From Blastomyces gilchristii SLH14081 (Eukaryota; Ascomycota; Eurotiomycetes; Onygenales; Ajellomycetaceae), in assembly GCF_000003855.2 (NCBI RefSeq), contig NW_003101662.1:302105-366104 (forward strand): a stretch of 64,000 nucleotides of DNA, written 5' to 3'. Position 1 is the first letter of the stretch; the number at the start of each line of letters is the position of its first letter. Of this stretch, positions 1 through 11,611 are shown piece after piece. A program made the position numbers and the translations under genes. The notes below the pieces were generated by a model. It had not been told where the DNA came from, made no database searches, and saw only the letters and a program-made list of their open reading frames with translations.

Positions 1-533
1 GAGGCTTTGCAGGGCTGCAGATCTACAGTGTAGGAGAAGAAAATCCGTTCTGTATTTGTCCAATCCAGGCCAAGCTGGAAAAAAACAAAACTAATGTTGC
101 TTCGGAATGACGACGATGTTTTGTCACAATAATAACTAATCAGCTGGTAGCTGCCATGATACATAATGCATAATGGCAATAGTTAAGTTCATAATAATAA
201 TTATCATAATATTCACTGCGGTGTCTTTGTTTTCTGGGCCCGGATTTTCCATTCCCAGCTTTTTTTTTCTAGTCTTTATTTTTTCCCGGGGAGTATTTAA
301 ATAACCTTACTTCTCCCCCTCCTTTGTTTGCCTTTTTCTTTCTTGCCTCTTTTCTTCCTCCCTTCCCCAACGTCATTCCTGCTTCCCATCAACCACCAAA
401 ACAAACAAATAGATATTTAATATTTAATCCCACAAACCCGACCTATAAATAAATCCATCAAGACCCTATACATATATATAACAGCTCGAATTACTATTCT
501 CCGCCCTTTTATCCCTCCCAACACGCCGTCGCC
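1..533. other. Intergenic / PMP3 promoter and leader
   Basis: No coding gene is visible. The last 250 bases before the PMP3 start are strongly pyrimidine-rich (CT tracts around 300-370 and 490-530), with a TATATATA stretch near 472-480. This is the usual look of a highly expressed fungal promoter and leader. Confidence 0.5.
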
Positions 534-1037
534 ATGGCTTTCACCGCATCGTGAGTATCTCCCCGTCGCTTCCGGGACTGGCTATTTATCGCCCAACCCA
601 GCCACAATCCCACCAATTCGAAGGAAAACGGATGAGAAATGAAATAGAAATTAAATAAATATTATAAAAAAGGGAATATTACACTTGCTAACAAACAATT
701 CCTATCCATACAGAGATATCTGCAAAATCATCTTCGCCATCCTCCTACCACCCGTCGGTGTCTTCCTAGAACGCGGATGCGGGGCAGACTTGCTCATCAA
801 CATCTGTTTGACCGTCCTGGGCTACATCCCTGGCATCATCCATGCTCTGTACGTCATATCTCTCTTTGTTCTGTCCCCTCACCTATTGTTATTACTATCA
901 CTATTATTATTACCATCATTATTATATCTCCCAAGGCTATTCTATCTGGTATATATATATATATACATAAATATGTGTTCAAAACACCAGCTAACCTCTC
1001 CACCTCGCCGCACAGATACATCATCCTCAAATACTAG
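534..1037 (+). CDS. PMP3: Plasma membrane proteolipid 3 (PMP3/UPF0057 family)
   Basis: Three exons, 534-550, 714-848 and 1016-1037, join in frame to give 57 residues. Donors are GTGAGT and GTACGT; acceptors are ACAG and CACAG. The protein is a tiny two-helix membrane proteolipid. It begins MAFTASDICKIIFAILLPPV, has the family signature GVFLERGC close behind, and ends ALYIILKY, matching yeast Pmp3 in length and layout. In yeast this family sits in the plasma membrane and limits membrane hyperpolarisation and Na+/K+ leak under salt stress. The 17-nt first exon and 22-nt last exon make the gene easy to miss. The product name is secure by family; the physiological role in this organism is inferred. 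Confidence 0.93.
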
Positions 1038-4000
1038 CCCTGCGATGATAAATGAACGATTAATTCAGCCTGCTGCATCTCTTTTCTTCTCTCCTGCAAT
1101 TCCAGCTCCCTACCCATTTCCGCTCCGTTCCGCCTTGTTGTTCGAGAACGTTCACCTTGGTTTTTCTCAATTTTGCCACCAAACCAACCTGATACCAATG
1201 CCAATCACACCTAAAATACATACACCCATGAAGGCCCTCTCTCCGCACGCTTCCCTTAGTTGATTAAAAATAACTATATATATCCGCGCAATTCCTCATC
1301 CTTCGTCGTCGCCGGAAATCCTCACTAGCCTATCTTAGTTTCTCTCTGCCTTTTTCAAAATACGACCTGCCTTTACATGAATTTATGCGAAAAATAGAGG
1401 GAAAAAAATCATTAAATGAAGGCGGAAAGGAGGAAACCTGTTCTCCTAGTGCTTCCTAATTTCTCTATCCACGCAGCGGGAGGAGCAACGGATGGGAGGA
1501 TAGGGTGCTTGATAGGAAAACCTGCCCTTTTTTCTTTTTTCTTTTTTCTTTTTTTCTTTTTTGTTCATATCATAAGTTGCATTGGCTAGTTATGGGTTCT
1601 TGAGGGGGTGGGAAGAGGAGGCGCTTTGGTTTGATCGATCCCATGTCTCTCCTTTTTGACCTGTTTAGCTTTGTTTAACGCATATATATATATTTTCCCC
1701 TTTTAACGGCCAAAACCTGTTTTTGTTGTTGTGTCTTATTATATTTTTAGTGATACCAGTTCCTCGTCCCCACCCCCCAACTCTATCCATGATTTTGTCA
1801 AGGTTTCTTCGTCATTCCTCCCTGGTTCTGCCCCGCTTTCTTCTTTTCTTTAAAATAGTTGGCCGAATTAGTCTCATCCAATCTCTCTCTCTCTTTATCC
1901 CCGGGTTTATGCGTTACATTTTGCACTTTGCGCTTCTCGCTGATTCGTATTCTCTCGCGTTCGCATTCATACTAATGCACATTTCCCTCTTTGGGTTTTT
2001 CTGGTCTGGCATAGGCTTGGGCTTTTTTGGCTTCCAAACTTTACTAGCCTGGCTTGATTGAACTAAGTTTTTGATTGTCTGGTTGATTTGATTTGCGGCA
2101 TGGTGGAATGAATTGTTTAATTGTACAGTAGTGTTTTATTTTTTACATGGCAATGTGCAGAGAAGTTTTTTTAAGTAATCTTTTTATTTTTCTCTTCCTT
2201 TTCGGTTGTGCTTGTTGTGCTTCGTTGGAGAGGCGGATATATATTTTTGAAGTACTGGTTCGTGCTTTTGGTCGTGCGGTTCCTATGACCAAGCATGAGA
2301 GGTAACTTATATACATGCTCCTCCTCCGCCTCTCAGTTTTGTAATTGGGACTGATAACTAGTTATTCAACATGTTAAAAGTATTGACCTAGCAGTGCTGC
2401 CACTACTCTGTAATCGAGATTGTGTTCTTCAGGAGCGACGAACCAACCGCAGCCACCAAGCTAAATTTTGAATTTAATGCACGGAAGATCTAACCGCCAG
2501 CCACGCCGTAGAATGAAGAATTTCCAACCCCAATTCTTGCCATGTTTATGTTTCACGCCTGAGGCGCGTCGCGAAAACACGGAAGTGATGTCATCAGCGC
2601 CAGTTAGCCGCCCAACCCTCGGCCCCTGAAACGCCTTTGACCCTGGCTGGCGCCTGGCCTTGACGACCTCACAACCTCGGCGCTTAAGCAACGCAGCCCC
2701 AACCCAACCACCCCCCTCATCCAACAACCTCCCATCACGCTGCTGTGTTTGCGGCGTTTCAGCACGGCGCCTAGCTACGGAGTACTCTCTCTCCAGTATC
2801 TCCAGTCCTTCCTCCTACCACTGCCATTTCTGTCTCTGCTCGAGGCGCCGATGGAAGGGGGAAGGGGGAAGGGGGAAGGGGGAAGTGGGAAGTGGGAAGT
2901 GGGCGGTTGGCCTGGCCTGGCATGACATGACATGGCATGATATGTTAATTGCTCCATTGCTCACATCGGATCTTTTCGTATCGCTGGCCAGGGGGGTGGT
3001 CGGTTGCTTAGCGAGGTCATCCTATAGGATGGACGGAATGGAATTGGAGATGGTGGTTTGTTTGGTTTTGTGATGTGGGCGCGTCCCTCCGTTGGGCCCT
3101 GCTACCTCGTGGCTAGGCCTGGCCGGGGGATGGATGTGGTGATTATGCGTCTCACTACCTGATTACTGACTGATGACTTTCTTCTGGGTGACGTGACGGA
3201 AGGGGGGTGAGTGTGTGGACATGCCGTTTTTTGTTGGTTGGCTGGCTCTATGATTTCCGGCTCTCGTTGTTTTCGATCTTGACTCTGTTCGGGTAACAAA
3301 TGACCGCCAACTCTGCTGCTACTCGAATGGATATCCACTCCCCGTTTCTGAAGAACGGTGGTGGTTGTGGTGGTGCTGTTTGCTGATGGGTTCTAAAGAG
3401 ATCGCGCTCGGCGCTCGCGCGCTTCGGATTTGGATAGAGGGGGTCCATTTTATGTCTGATCCGTTGTTTATTATTATTTACTTTTTTTTATTTTATTTTT
3501 ATTTTATTTTACTTCTCCGCTTCTTTTCTTCTCTTTCTTGTTTGTCCTGTTTCCCTCCCCTTGTTTCGTTTCCATTTCTGCTCGATTTCCTTTGATATAG
3601 CATTTTTCTGTGCTACTTTACTACCTTGCGTCAGCGGGTCTTTTTAAACAACAACCCTTGTATGCTCACATACGCCCCATCATTTTTACCATCTCTTTCC
3701 TTCTTGGTATTTCACGCCTATTATCTATTGGGTCTGATATTCCTCCGTGCGGAAAGCTAGCTCTTGTATCTGTGCTACTGGTTGTACTACGACGATGAGC
3801 CGATCCGGGTGAATATAGAGGGTTCGTTTCTCGACAGCTTAGGCTGACAGGAATCGGTACGTCGTATGGGAAAACGCAGTGTGTCTTTGGATACCGCTTT
3901 TGTGGGGCTCAAAGCCCTCTGGTCTTTATATCTTCATGACACTGTTGCTCGAGTCCTTTCCATCCTTGCATTGTGGTGCATTCACAATATTCACAGCTTA

Positions 4001-4067
4001 CAGCGCCGCTCAATGCTGGGATACCTAGCTCACTTCTTTTTCTCTCACCTAGAGCTGCTACACCAGC
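1038..4067. other. Intergenic region, about 3 kb, no supported gene
   Basis: Nothing with coding character was found on either strand. The region holds T-rich PMP3 3' DNA (to about 2350), a guanine-rich tandem array at 2857-2903 (entered separately), short CATGA/CATGG-type repeats at 2918-2942 and T-rich tracts at 3480-3600. The part nearest 4067 is presumably the promoter and leader of the CFEM gene. Confidence 0.5.
2857..2903 (+). repeat. G-rich tandem repeat, potential G-quadruplex
   Basis: Four runs of five G separated only by AA (57-61, 64-68, 71-75, 78-82 within 2800-2899) are followed by three GGG runs separated by AAGT. This fits the G(3+)N(1-7) quadruplex pattern several times over. 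It lies about 1.2 kb upstream of the CFEM gene. Confidence 0.75.
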
Positions 4068-6524
4068 ATGTCGCGCCGTTTTCCGGCCCTAGCAGTCGTT
4101 CTACAGCTTGCAGTTGCAGTACACAATCCGTTTTGCCTGGCAGATCATATCTCACCCCGTGCCACAACTATACCTAGGGGGGATTTTGTACCCGCCTGCG
4201 CACAGGGTTGCCTGCTCTCCTTTTTAAAATTAGACTTCCCCGCTGCGGCCTGCCCGAATTCACGCGACCTATCCTGTCTCTGCACCAGAAGATCTACCAC
4301 GGGGTTTACGCTTGGTGAAGGTGCCCTGCGTTGTGTGTACGCCTTTTGTTTGAACCCTGGTATCCGGGAGCTCCAGGTATATGCCATCTGTTCTGGCATC
4401 CGGAACGCCCTTCCAAATACCCATACTGCAATCACCATCACATCTACAGCCATGACGACGACGCAAGCAGATCCATCCCCTTCAACAACCGTTTCCGAGA
4501 CCACCCTCCCCACAACTTCAACCCTGAGCACTACCTACTCATCCACTTTGACAACGCCAACTATTTCAAGTACTAGCGCAACACTTCTATCAACTGCCTT
4601 ATCATCATCCAGTACTCTGGCCCCTCCGGATCCAACCGGACTTCCACCCGGACTCCCCGAGCCTCCTGCAGCCAATGATGAACCATCCATGACCAGTGCC
4701 CAGGTAATAGGGGCTTCCATCGGAGGTGCAGTTGCAGGTGCATTGTTATTGGCCTTGATCATATTATTACTCTTAAAGAGCCGCCGAAAAAGGATGATGG
4801 CAGCTCATGAGAGCGAATTCGAAATTGGCGGGCAAATGTCCGAACCCACTCCACAGGGTTCTACAGCGGGATATCGGGGTGGCCCGACTCTCGGATCCCC
4901 CATTGGCATATACAACGAACCAGTCGCTCGTCGGCTTACCCATCCATCTAACACTACCAAACAATCAGAAGCTACTTCCCCAGATGCTGGTAACTTTCCG
5001 TATCCATATCCCGCCTACAGCCATAGCGGGAGCGATGATGCGAGTTTATCGACCCCCAATGCGACAAAGTCTAAATCGCCTCGTAGAATATCGCAATTGC
5101 TACCGGAAAAACCCAACTACGAGGTATACTCCTCGCAGCATCCGATTACGGAACGCTTGGGACGCCGCCCGGAAAGTTCGGCCACAGTATTTGAAGAAGA
5201 TTATGATGGGGATAGGAAGGCCCTTCTTGCGGCAAACAGCCACTGGCCCACCGCACATCCAGGCGGCGGATATAAAAATATGTCTGCGTACAGGAATTAT
5301 TCACAACCGCAGCAGTTTGGTATTCAATACACGACTTACCAGAATACTGGGAGACATCAGCCGCAACACCGGCAACGGCCGCAGCCTCCAACGTTAAGAC
5401 TAGTAACCCCCGCCAGTAGCAACTCGTACCAGGGTCGAACAAATATGGCCACCTCGCCTCCAAAGGTTATGTACCAACGCGTGGATTCGGGATTATCCAT
5501 GCGATCCAACGGGACAAGGCTGGGCGGACATCCAAATTTATACCCACGGGCTGGAGCTGGTGCTGGTGCTGGAGCATGGAGGCATGGTGGATCGGTCGAC
5601 CTAAATCGACGACGACCGAACGATCGAACGTCCGCCGGGTCAGTTACAAGTTTTGAGTCCGTGGATATGAATGACGGGAATAGGAATGGTAATGCAGGGA
5701 TTGTCCCCAAGCGCACCACCGTTCGCCTCAGCCCTGTCAGGGAAAGGCCAACATCCCCGGATCCGAATGCGTACCCGGCACCACTATCCAGGCCAGTGAG
5801 GTACCCACCAATGAACGGACGATCTGCATCAACTAGTTATAATTTTCAAGGGCAAGGATATAGTGAAAGAGTCAACGACGTGACTATGGGGAATGGAGCG
5901 AATGGCGGCAACTCACGTTTATATCCATATCCGTATCCGTATCCGTATCGTAATCCCGCTGGTACCACAAATAACATTCCCAAATTTCCGAAATTCCATC
6001 AACCACTCCGACCGCCAATACCTCGCCCTCAGCCGGAATCGCAAACACAGCCACAACCACAACCACAACCACAATATCAATACTCACCACACACCCCCAA
6101 TGAACCACGAAATAGCCGAACCAGCAGCAACAGCAATAGCAGTAGCAACAACAGCCTCCTAAGCAAACGCCGCGGAGAAGCCATGGCAGATAAGATGGAG
6201 AGCGAGCTAGATGTCGACAAAGCAAGCAGGCGCCGTCCCAGCCCTTTGAATTCTGGGAGCAAGTCGGAGAGTGGTGCTGGAGCGGCGGCACAGGGAGGAC
6301 TGAGGGCGCCGTTGCCGTCGGTGGATTTTAAGGCGCGGCAGAACAGGCAGGCGCAGGAACGACAGCAGCAGAAGCAGCAGCAGCAAGAAGGGAGGCGGGA
6401 TAGAGATATGACTGACGATGATAACGACGCTGATGTGGAACAACAGTCTGACCTGCTAGGATCGCAGGGGCGGAAATTGACGCCCACGAGACGCGGGCCG
6501 GATTTATATCTTAATGTCGAGTGA
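4068..6524 (+). CDS. CFEM-domain single-pass membrane protein
   Basis: A single exon encodes 818 residues. Residues 1-25 form a hydrophobic signal peptide. Residues about 40-110 carry eight cysteines (44, 48, 62, 70, 72, 89, 94, 108) with the C-x3-C and C-x-C spacing of a CFEM domain, a fungal extracellular fold that in several species binds haem or acts in adhesion and host contact. A Thr/Ser-rich stalk follows (about 120-200). One transmembrane helix lies at about 213-236 and is closed by the basic stop-transfer KSRRKR. The remaining 580 residues are a low-complexity cytoplasmic tail with Tyr-Pro repeats, a Gly-Ala repeat, Gln-Pro repeats and poly-Gln/Ser tracts. This architecture suggests a surface sensor or anchor rather than a GPI-linked CFEM protein. 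The partner and ligand are unknown. Confidence 0.85.
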   Translation: MSRRFPALAVVLQLAVAVHNPFCLADHISPRATTIPRGDFVPACAQGCLLSFLKLDFPAAACPNSRDLSCLCTRRSTTGFTLGEGALRCVYAFCLNPGIRELQVYAICSGIRNALPNTHTAITITSTAMTTTQADPSPSTTVSETTLPTTSTLSTTYSSTLTTPTISSTSATLLSTALSSSSTLAPPDPTGLPPGLPEPPAANDEPSMTSAQVIGASIGGAVAGALLLALIILLLLKSRRKRMMAAHESEFEIGGQMSEPTPQGSTAGYRGGPTLGSPIGIYNEPVARRLTHPSNTTKQSEATSPDAGNFPYPYPAYSHSGSDDASLSTPNATKSKSPRRISQLLPEKPNYEVYSSQHPITERLGRRPESSATVFEEDYDGDRKALLAANSHWPTAHPGGGYKNMSAYRNYSQPQQFGIQYTTYQNTGRHQPQHRQRPQPPTLRLVTPASSNSYQGRTNMATSPPKVMYQRVDSGLSMRSNGTRLGGHPNLYPRAGAGAGAGAWRHGGSVDLNRRRPNDRTSAGSVTSFESVDMNDGNRNGNAGIVPKRTTVRLSPVRERPTSPDPNAYPAPLSRPVRYPPMNGRSASTSYNFQGQGYSERVNDVTMGNGANGGNSRLYPYPYPYPYRNPAGTTNNIPKFPKFHQPLRPPIPRPQPESQTQPQPQPQPQYQYSPHTPNEPRNSRTSSNSNSSSNNSLLSKRRGEAMADKMESELDVDKASRRRPSPLNSGSKSESGAGAAAQGGLRAPLPSVDFKARQNRQAQERQQQKQQQQEGRRDRDMTDDDNDADVEQQSDLLGSQGRKLTPTRRGPDLYLNVE

Positions 6525-7494
6525 GATGGATGCTTTTCATCTTATCATTTTTCTTTCTGTTTCTGTTTTTGTTTGCTGGTTTGATTCATCGGGTCGTGAG
6601 GCCATTTTATTCTTATAAAATCGTACTCGAGTACCCATCAGTTGTTCCCCCTCCTTCTTTTTTCCGGGTGAAATGCCCAATTTACCAATACGTACGTACC
6701 TTGTTCGAATTTTGATGGATTTTCGCAACTCTTTTGGTTTTCTGGATTCTCTACACTGAAGAAAATGCATGTAGAGGGTGGATGTGTTTCTCAGCCCTTT
6801 TTCTCATGTTCATGTGCTATACGCCTATTCTCCCTTTGTATATGTACAAAAAATACTGCCATTTTCCTTGTGTTTATTTTATTGATATACCCCTGATCCT
6901 GGTCCTATCGTCCTTTTTGGCATTTGTACTGTACAGTTTACCACCATTTTCCCTTTCAATTACAACTTTTTTTCTCTTTTATCCCGTTCTCTCCGTGTCT
7001 TGGGTCCGTTTAAGGAGACTTAATATTTCCCAGCATCGGTTGCCATACTTTCTATCGGTACAACCTAAGTTGCCCTTGGTATATAATGATTCCTGATAAA
7101 AGATACAGATAAAATTCATTTATGTACGAATATATGCACAACGATGTAGTATGCCACCTTAGAAATCCCCCCCAAGTAAACCGGGGACGAATTGCTACAG
7201 TTGTAGCCCTGAGCCCAACCTTTTAATTTCCTCACCTCTAAGATAAAACAAATGCAACTGACTAACTGGTTTTACTTCACTGGATCTATTGTTATCGAAT
7301 CTTCAAAATCCAAATCTTGCGGACCTGTGATTATTCAATCGCAAGATTGTGTTTGGCTTGGGTTGCTCATGGCATCACGTGGCAAGTCAGTCAGTCTCCC
7401 TCGGTTTTGTCCTCGTCCTTCCAGAATCCAAGGGCCCTCCGCCGAACGCGTTCCGTGGACATCATTGATATTCACGAATAGCAAATAGATCACA
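6525..7494. other. Intergenic, 1 kb, no gene seen
   Basis: T-rich 3' flank of the CFEM gene followed by the promoter of the 803-residue gene. The open frames here are hydrophobic artefacts of the T-rich composition. Confidence 0.5.
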
Positions 7495-9906
7495 ATGGCG
7501 TTTCCAAGTGACTTCTATTCTAACATGGGGGCCATGTTTGACTCCATGCCTCCTGGCCTCCCACGACCCTCAGATTTCCCTAGCCCAGAGAAGGCCCGGC
7601 GACAGGCACGGGAATATTCCACAGCCATCCTGACCTCCTGGATCACGTTAAGAAAAATCCTAGATAGACATGAAGCTGTGTTAAGAAAGCGTTGGCTCAA
7701 GAAGTCGAGAGAACAGCGGAGAAGGATCCTCGTTTCTGCTTTCCGCGATATTCCTTCAACGCATCGGCCTGACTACGATGCGTTTCGGAAGGGTTGCGGA
7801 CTTGTCTCCAGGGATGCTTACCTGTGGCCGTATATCAACATAGAGGATCTGGTTGAGTTCAAAACCTTACTGTTATTCCTCAATGCCAGAGGACGTAACC
7901 CGCCATCCATGTTTGCGCATTCTGATTTCGATGCAATCCACCTTGGCTTGGTTAGTGGTACGATTTGTCCGGCATTTCTCAACGAGTACACCATTCTTTT
8001 TGAGGGCGAGACTGTTAATACCTATGGGAGGATGGTTTCCTGGGATGAAGACGACGAGGCATTTGATCTTATGTATTCTGGGATAGGCGTCCAACCCGGA
8101 GAGGGTTTACTGATCTTGGAAATCCAGGATAAAATCATGGAGTTCCTAGTTAGCTGTTGCCGTGGAATCCTCCAAGACATGGATCCTACAGCACTGACCG
8201 ATCCAAACATCCCCGCCCAACCGGAACCGCCAGCTATTGTGAAAGATGCAACTGAGTGGCCCACTATGGCCTCTATCGCTGCAGAGTCTCCTTACCGCGT
8301 CCCAGCAAATATTGATTTCGAACAGCTACGGGCAGTGGTTGCAGCAAGACGTTCCGCTGCGGTGCACCATATCTGGGCCCTTCGCGAAGATCCGGGGTAT
8401 TTCCATGATACCCTGGGAGACTGCTCTGAGCATCGACAGGAGCCGATGCTGGATGAGAATAAAAAGCCCCACCCTCTGTTTGGGACGGACATGTTTTGGG
8501 CTCGCGTCTACGGATCGGTGATAAACTCTGCCTATGAACACCTCGTCGGATTTGACGCGCTATACCACCAGATCGAGAAATTAGTTGATTTACGAGAAAG
8601 ATACGCCGCGGAAATTTCTCCAAACGCAGCATTACCCCGAGAGTATATGAAAGAGCTCTTGGTTTTGAAGGAATGCCTGGATATATTAAGCAAGGGCCCG
8701 ATTGAAGACTTGAAAATGGCTCTCCCCGCGTCTCCACCTATGCGCTCCTTGTTCGTTCGAGGACAGCATGCGCCAGGTTCCACAGTCATTCCGGTGATGA
8801 CGAAAAAGGGTGTTGGTACTAATTATTTCTATTGGCTCTTTCAGATCCTATGGGATCCGCAGCAGTTGTTTCTCTGTCGCTTACCTGATCTTACCGACGA
8901 AATTGAGAGACTTGTCCATAGTGACCCAAAGGAGAAGGCAAAATTCTCACCTGCTGTCACCAGCATGTTTTCGGATCTAGGGCTTCTTGCAGGTACTCTT
9001 CGTGAAGTGAACACATATTTCCCTTGGGCTGCTGGTATGGACCAGCAAAAGGAGATGTTGTTTCAGTCAGGAGAAATATCCAGGGAAGCAAAGAATTTTC
9101 TTTTACCAATTATTGATGTTTCCAAATATTTTAGAGATCAGGAGCTGGTGAACCTAAAGCTGGAAACGCCGTTTGATGGGAGATTCACTTATCCATCAGA
9201 CAAGCGGAGGACACAGCAGCATGTGGAGGCAATGCGGACGGCAGAGCAGAATCTGGACTCGTTCTGGGAAACTATCGACCAATATTACAAACGGAATACC
9301 GGTAGAACTCTCCTAGAATCTTTCCGCCATCTTCTTCCTGATGATCGCCAATTGGAGCGGACGCCAGAATGGGTTTCACCACCAACAAAACCTGCTGTTG
9401 ACCCTTCGAACGATATCTACGAGCCTTTCTCACAGCTAAATGTTCAAGATGAGACCAAACTCAGAGCAAAAGGAACAGCAGATGAAAGGATCAAAATCAA
9501 AACAAAGGGCACTCCCCACCCCCAACCAGACACTGAACCAAGCATACCCCATCACGGCACCCCACGACACATCCCAGACACCCAGCCAACATTCCGCATC
9601 AGCAAACGCGCGCTCAAAGTATTCTCCACCCTCTTCCATGACCCGTCAAGAGAAGACCAACCGGGCGAGATCCCATGGTCCGACTTCCTGCACTCCATGG
9701 TGTCGGCCGGTTTCGGCCCAGCCAAGCTCTACGGCTCCGTGTGGCAGTTTACGCCCACGAAGCTGGACGTCTCGCGGAGTATACAGTTCCACGAACCGCA
9801 TCCGCGGAGCAAGATCCCGTTTCGGGTTGCTAGGCGGTTTGGGCGTCGGCTAAATCGTGCGTATGGGTGGCATGCGGGGATGTTTGCGTTGGCGGAGCAG
9901 AATTGA
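7495..9906 (+). CDS. Conserved filamentous-fungal protein with HicA-like C-terminal segment
   Basis: A single exon gives 803 residues with no signal peptide or transmembrane helix. The first 650 residues are mostly helical and charged and match no enzyme motif I recognise. Residues about 650-710 are a Pro/His/Lys-rich linker. The last 90 residues follow the pattern helix (WSDFLHSM), GF, GSVWQF, then FHEPHP, KIP, and ARRFGRRLNRAYGW. This resembles the dsRBD-like HicA fold (a helix, GF, GS-x-x-F, then a conserved H/P strand). The catalytic His that normally follows GS in bacterial HicA is Val here, so RNA binding without cleavage is more likely. I recall similar fungal proteins being labelled 'ipa'. 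No function is assigned. Confidence 0.75.
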   Translation: MAFPSDFYSNMGAMFDSMPPGLPRPSDFPSPEKARRQAREYSTAILTSWITLRKILDRHEAVLRKRWLKKSREQRRRILVSAFRDIPSTHRPDYDAFRKGCGLVSRDAYLWPYINIEDLVEFKTLLLFLNARGRNPPSMFAHSDFDAIHLGLVSGTICPAFLNEYTILFEGETVNTYGRMVSWDEDDEAFDLMYSGIGVQPGEGLLILEIQDKIMEFLVSCCRGILQDMDPTALTDPNIPAQPEPPAIVKDATEWPTMASIAAESPYRVPANIDFEQLRAVVAARRSAAVHHIWALREDPGYFHDTLGDCSEHRQEPMLDENKKPHPLFGTDMFWARVYGSVINSAYEHLVGFDALYHQIEKLVDLRERYAAEISPNAALPREYMKELLVLKECLDILSKGPIEDLKMALPASPPMRSLFVRGQHAPGSTVIPVMTKKGVGTNYFYWLFQILWDPQQLFLCRLPDLTDEIERLVHSDPKEKAKFSPAVTSMFSDLGLLAGTLREVNTYFPWAAGMDQQKEMLFQSGEISREAKNFLLPIIDVSKYFRDQELVNLKLETPFDGRFTYPSDKRRTQQHVEAMRTAEQNLDSFWETIDQYYKRNTGRTLLESFRHLLPDDRQLERTPEWVSPPTKPAVDPSNDIYEPFSQLNVQDETKLRAKGTADERIKIKTKGTPHPQPDTEPSIPHHGTPRHIPDTQPTFRISKRALKVFSTLFHDPSREDQPGEIPWSDFLHSMVSAGFGPAKLYGSVWQFTPTKLDVSRSIQFHEPHPRSKIPFRVARRFGRRLNRAYGWHAGMFALAEQN

Positions 9907-11498
9907 TACATACATATTTAATCTTTGTGACAAGATGACAAGTGCGCGTGATACCCGACTAGAATAGATCTACGTTTGAGGGCGGGCTGTTAAAATATGT
10001 TCTTAGCAGCAATAAAAATCATGTACTGTGCGCAAAAGGGACCCCCTTGGCTATATATATATATATGTATGCATATTACACTACTAAAAAATAGCGGATT
10101 TCATGTTATACCGCCTTGCCACACTTGTTAATCCCTTGCAGTTAGCTTCTCCATCTCTACTAACGAATTGAGTCCTTCGGAAAACGGACGCATCGGTTGG
10201 ATGGGGACTTTGGATTCCAGAGGTCTGAGAGTGGGACTGTGGGGGGCTGGCAGGAGACGGGGTCCGCTGGTCTCATTCTTGCGTATACCATATAACCATA
10301 GCCTCTTATGGTTGAATGTGAATCATATCTGTCATGAGAACATCAGCTCCATCTCCTAACCCATAAGAGGAGGTCTAGCTAGAGAGGAGTTCATAATAAA
10401 CTGACAATTCTGAAATATTGGATGTGGACATGTGTGTGAAGCGTTTAGCTATACACCGAGCAATCCTTTATATAGCTATATATCTCTATTCACTCTCAGC
10501 GCCATCTTCATAGTCATCGAATCAATGAATAAAATATAATTGTTTTCAATACATGTAGGTATACAGTTCATGGAGCGCGAAAAAATGAAAAGAAAAGAAA
10601 AAGAAAAACCAAATCTCAGTCCCTACCTCTCTAATCAATCTCATCTAGTGAAATTTCCCTAAATCTATGTATATAGTATTCTATATCTAGCGATGCAGAT
10701 ACTGAATATGTACCCTGCATCTTCAGCCTCTCAATCTATCTAATTTTCCACTCATCTGCGTATCCCGTGTATATATTTATGTCTATATATATATATATGG
10801 ATATCTTGGAGGTTTGGTTGAGATGTTCAATTGTAGAGGAAAACGGAAGGAAAGTAATGGATTTTTTCATTGCTCCTCTCCACATCTCTTTTTTTCCCTT
10901 TGTTTTAAGATGAGTAAAAAAATAGTATAATATAGAAATATAAGATATGAGAAAGACGGCCTGGAGCCGGTAAGAGTGAAACATAAAATAGTTTAAAAAA
11001 TCGGGAAATACTATATAGATGTAACATGAATGGGGATAAGTGAATGAATGAGTAGATGGGTGAAGATTTGGGCGGAAGTGTGGAATACATATTGGGCTAT
11101 AGGGTTTATGAAGGAAGGTTGGTTAAATATTGGAGTACAGTTTGCCCGTTTAGAAGAGATGCTGTGGGGGCGGTGAGGGGTGTGCGTTGACGCATGGAAA
11201 GAGAAACAGATACAAAAGCATAAATTCATTAAGTCGTGATGGATTTTCTGTCATCTGGTATGGAAAACCGACTTTTCCCACCTGCCATCCCATCTATTTG
11301 ATAAATAGTCTGCCAAGGGAGCGAGTATGGGTGTGAAATAGGGGTATTTGTATAAGGGAAAGTGTGGTAGGGGTAAGTAATATGGCGGTTTGCGAGCTCT
11401 AAGGGGTTGGTTTTGCATAAACCGAAGCGGAAAAACATACAAGACGGGATATAATGCATGACACAAAATGCGAATGATGAGAAAACGAAAGAAATAAA

Positions 11499-11542
<44 letters not shown>

Positions 11543-11611
11543 AGCAAATCCCCAACCACCCAGTCTACCAGTGAAAAACAAGACGATAAAGCAAATAAGA
11601 TATCCACGATC
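9907..11611. other. Intergenic, 1.7 kb, AT-rich with microsatellites
   Basis: No supported gene. The region contains several TATATA tracts (10053-10065, 10785-10798) and a 35-bp (AG)n run at 11505-11539. The two flanking genes converge here, so this is shared 3' sequence. Confidence 0.5.
11505..11539. repeat. (AG)n microsatellite
   Basis: An uninterrupted 35-bp AG dinucleotide run, about 75 bases downstream of the HAD hydrolase stop codon. Confidence 0.95.

Noticed and set aside
3102..3448. Overlapping open frames on both strands upstream of the CFEM gene
   Set aside because: Short, without recognisable domains or initiation context, in a non-coding leader region.
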